A stretch of DNA of 64,000 nucleotides. It comes from Flavobacterium sp. GTDB taxonomy: Bacteria > Bacteroidota > Bacteroidia > Flavobacteriales > Flavobacteriaceae. Every line of letters begins with the position of its first letter. Position 1 is the stretch's first letter. Position numbers and translations under genes: made by a program. Location: positions 1-64,000 of the forward strand of contig NZ_JAIXYH010000070.1 of NCBI RefSeq assembly GCF_027490375.1, given 5' to 3'. Of the stretch, positions 62,039-64,000 are shown one piece after another. The notes under the pieces were generated by a model, which worked only from the letters and a program-made list of their open reading frames with translations, did no database searches and was not told the DNA's origin.

Positions 62039-62534
62039 ACTGATCCAATTTCAACATTTGTTCCCGCAGCTGCTTTCGCGCTCTAGATAAAGCCACTCGC
62101 ACAGCTGTTTCATTCATTTCCATCACTTTTGCTATTTCAGCAAACTCATATTCTTCAACCTCTCGCAGCTGCAAAATCAATCGCTGCTGCTCGGGTAATT
62201 GTGCCATTAATTTCTCAACAATTGCCAATCGATCTTCTGCCTCTACCTTTCGAAGTGTTTGCTGCGAAGCATCCTCAAAATAATGATGCTCTAAGGCGAC
62301 ATTCGAAGATCGTTTTGCCTTCAACTGATCCAAACAGTAATTCTTTGTGAGTGTCATTGCAAAAGCCTCAACACTGCCCAACTGCTGTAAAGAATCACCT
62401 TTAGTCCATAATTTCATCAGTACTTCCTGCGTCGCATCCTCAGCTTCTTCGGTACTTACAAGCAACCGTTTAGCTAATCGGAACATCTTGTTCTTGAAAC
62501 CTGAAGTTATCGATATGAAATCCGTTGACAGCAA
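62019..62534 (-). CDS. ECF RNA polymerase sigma factor
   Basis: 171 residues. Sigma region 2 (FKNKMFRLAKRLLVSTEEAEDATQEVLMKLW) and region 4 (MAQLPEQQRLILQLREVEEYEFAEIAKVMEMNETAVRVALSRARKQL). The frame opens at TTG 62534 with a stop 18 nt upstream; the first ATG (62486) would remove part of region 2, so the TTG start is preferred. It heads an operon with its anti-sigma and two DUF4252 genes. Confidence 0.9.
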   Translation of the reverse strand: MLSTDFISITSGFKNKMFRLAKRLLVSTEEAEDATQEVLMKLWTKGDSLQQLGSVEAFAMTLTKNYCLDQLKAKRSSNVALEHHYFEDASQQTLRKVEAEDRLAIVEKLMAQLPEQQRLILQLREVEEYEFAEIAKVMEMNETAVRVALSRARKQLREQMLKLDQYGISRN

Positions 62535-62769
62535 GGTTTGGTTTGTTGGTTATACAGTGAAGACGAAACACAAACAAATTTGTTACTCAAACAAACAAAT
62601 TTTGAAGAAATTTAAAACAAAACATCAAGCAATAAACATAAAGTACTGAAAATCAGTAATGTAATTTAATTTTATTTGAAATGTTTTGAAAAAGTTAATT
62701 TCTAAATGTAAATCCACTATTAGTCAGATAACTCGTATATTTACTTTGAAAGGCGATTTGAATACAGAA

Positions 62770-64000
62770 ATGAAAAAAATGAAACTTATTCCAGCAGTAG
62801 TTCTTGCATTAGCAAGCAGCATACTCTTCACGGCCTGTGAAGATCAAGACGACAAAATTGAGCGCGTCAGCGGCCTCGAAGTTCAAGACTTTATTTATCG
62901 GGGCATGAATACGTACTACCTTTTTAAAGATCAAATCCCGGATTTGGCAGACAATCGGTTTTCTTCTGCAACAGACTACCAAGATTACCTTCGCGGATTC
63001 AACAGCCCGGAAGCGCTATTCGCAGCGCTAAAAGCACCTGAACCCACCGATCGATTCAGCATCATCGTTAACGACTACGATGTTTTAAATAATTTATTCG
63101 CCGGAAATACAACAACCACCGGCGTCGAATACAGTTTGTTCTACGAACCTGGTTCAGATACCAATATTTACGGCGTAGTTAGGTACATTATACCTAATTC
63201 GCCTGCTGCTGCACAACCTATTGCGCGCGGCGATATCTTCACAGGTATAAACGGCCAAGAACTTACCGTTTCTAATTACCGAAATTTACTCAACGCTACA
63301 ACGCTAACGTATAATCTAGGAACCTTCAACGGAACAACCGTTACGTCGTCAGCCGAAGCAGTGACCGTTTCTCGAGCAGCAGTTACCGAAAATCCAGTTT
63401 TCTTTAAAACGGTTTTCATTCGAGGCAATAAAAGAATAGCCTATCTAATCTACAACGGTTTTACAGCAAACTTCGATGCCCAACTCAACGCAGCTTTTGC
63501 AGAATTGAAAGCGCAAAATCCAACCGATCTGATTCTCGATTTACGTTATAATTCAGGCGGAAGCGTGCTTACGGCATCGCGACTCGGCGCTATGATTACC
63601 GGACAATTCACTGGGCAACTTTTTGCTAAATACCAGTACAACAGCGATATACAAGCGCAATTCGAAGCCACGAATCCCGATCAATTGCGCATTAATTTCC
63701 CAAACAGTATCGACTCTGCTCCGATAAACAGCTTAAATCTAACTAAAGTTTATGTTATTACAACTGGTTCCTCGGCTTCCGCATCCGAACTAGTAATCAA
63801 TAGTTTGAAGCCCTATATCCAGGTTCGTCAAATTGGTACTAAAACAACTGGAAAAAACACCGGATCCATCACTTTGTACGATTCGCCTACATTCGGAACG
63901 CAAAACCGAAATCCGAACCACAAATACGCCATGCAACCGCTTGTTATTAAAACAATTAACGCCGATAATTTTGGCGATTACAGCAACGGTATCGAACCCG
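62770..64000 (+). CDS. S41 family C-terminal processing peptidase, partial
   Basis: Only the first 410 residues are in the window; the gene runs off the right edge. Lipoprotein signal with Cys23 (LFTAC). A PDZ-like domain (about 80-175) precedes the S41 protease domain. The catalytic dyad is visible: Ser337 in SSASASE and Lys362 in TTGKNTG, spaced as in Tsp. It is divergent from the sigma operon. It probably cleaves envelope proteins. Confidence 0.88.
   Translation, partial: MKKMKLIPAVVLALASSILFTACEDQDDKIERVSGLEVQDFIYRGMNTYYLFKDQIPDLADNRFSSATDYQDYLRGFNSPEALFAALKAPEPTDRFSIIVNDYDVLNNLFAGNTTTTGVEYSLFYEPGSDTNIYGVVRYIIPNSPAAAQPIARGDIFTGINGQELTVSNYRNLLNATTLTYNLGTFNGTTVTSSAEAVTVSRAAVTENPVFFKTVFIRGNKRIAYLIYNGFTANFDAQLNAAFAELKAQNPTDLILDLRYNSGGSVLTASRLGAMITGQFTGQLFAKYQYNSDIQAQFEATNPDQLRINFPNSIDSAPINSLNLTKVYVITTGSSASASELVINSLKPYIQVRQIGTKTTGKNTGSITLYDSPTFGTQNRNPNHKYAMQPLVIKTINADNFGDYSNGIEP

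Overview
The window comes from a member of the Bacteroidota, almost certainly a Flavobacteriaceae bacterium. The evidence is: type IX secretion sorting domains of both type B (end of the 1938-residue protein) and type A (812-residue protein); promoters of the TAnnTTTG class; a split transketolase; paired DUF4252 genes beside an ECF sigma factor; a crtI-crtB-crtZ cluster; and a dispersed intergenic element that opens with TTTTTTGGG(C/T)G, which I recall from flavobacterial genomes. No type IX machinery, rRNA, CRISPR array or transposase is visible.

Layout. 1-632: repeats only. 633-6782 (-): argS, two SGNH hydrolases and an MBOAT acyltransferase. 7120-12936 (+): a giant secreted modular protein. 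13227-18995 (-): fabH, a lone ABC ATPase, a TetR-ABC1 kinase pair, an OmpA lipoprotein and a lipocalin-like lipoprotein. 19161-23428 (+): htpG and an ABC-F ATPase. 23.4-25.4 kb: AT-rich, repeat-filled stretch with one orphan membrane protein. 25420-32212 (+): a seven-gene signalling operon (receiver, H-NOX, HNOBA-PAS histidine kinase, FIST/NosP-like sensor, second histidine kinase, Hpt, LytTR response regulator). 32326-47122: a T9SS cargo protein and an apparent exopolysaccharide locus (TPR/beta-barrel exporter, STAS protein, flippase, GT4, GH5 glycosidase, Ig-like protein, large membrane protein and a receiver-GT2 fusion). 47460-49987 (-): glgC and glycogen synthase. 50168-53174 (+): a BNR/YCF48 protein and split transketolase. 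53592-56033: FKBP-like lipoprotein, hslR, phosphoribosyltransferase, aroK. 56144-56434: two identical tRNA-Lys and a tRNA-Leu. 56758-60430 (+): CarH-like B12 photoreceptor regulator and crtI-crtB-crtZ. 60505-62534 (-): two DUF4252 proteins, an anti-sigma-like protein and an ECF sigma factor. 62770-end (+): S41 peptidase, cut by the window edge.

The most notable reading is that 25.3-47.1 kb is one nitric-oxide-responsive unit. Two different NO-sensor families (H-NOX and FIST/NosP) sit in one operon that ends in a LytTR DNA-binding regulator. Short direct repeats spaced by about two helical turns, the geometry typical of LytTR sites, lie about 50-80 bp upstream of that operon and of four further intergenic starts in the exopolysaccharide region. 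One enzyme of the locus is itself fused to a receiver domain. This suggests NO controls production of an extracellular polymer at both transcriptional and enzyme level; this is inference from sequence and needs experiment.

A second light-responsive unit is the CarH-like regulator, which keeps the W-x9-EH and HxxG cobalamin motifs and has four TTAAACAAAA boxes upstream of the carotenoid operon. A third theme is a family of GC-rich, structured intergenic elements, six in this window, mostly just behind gene terminators.
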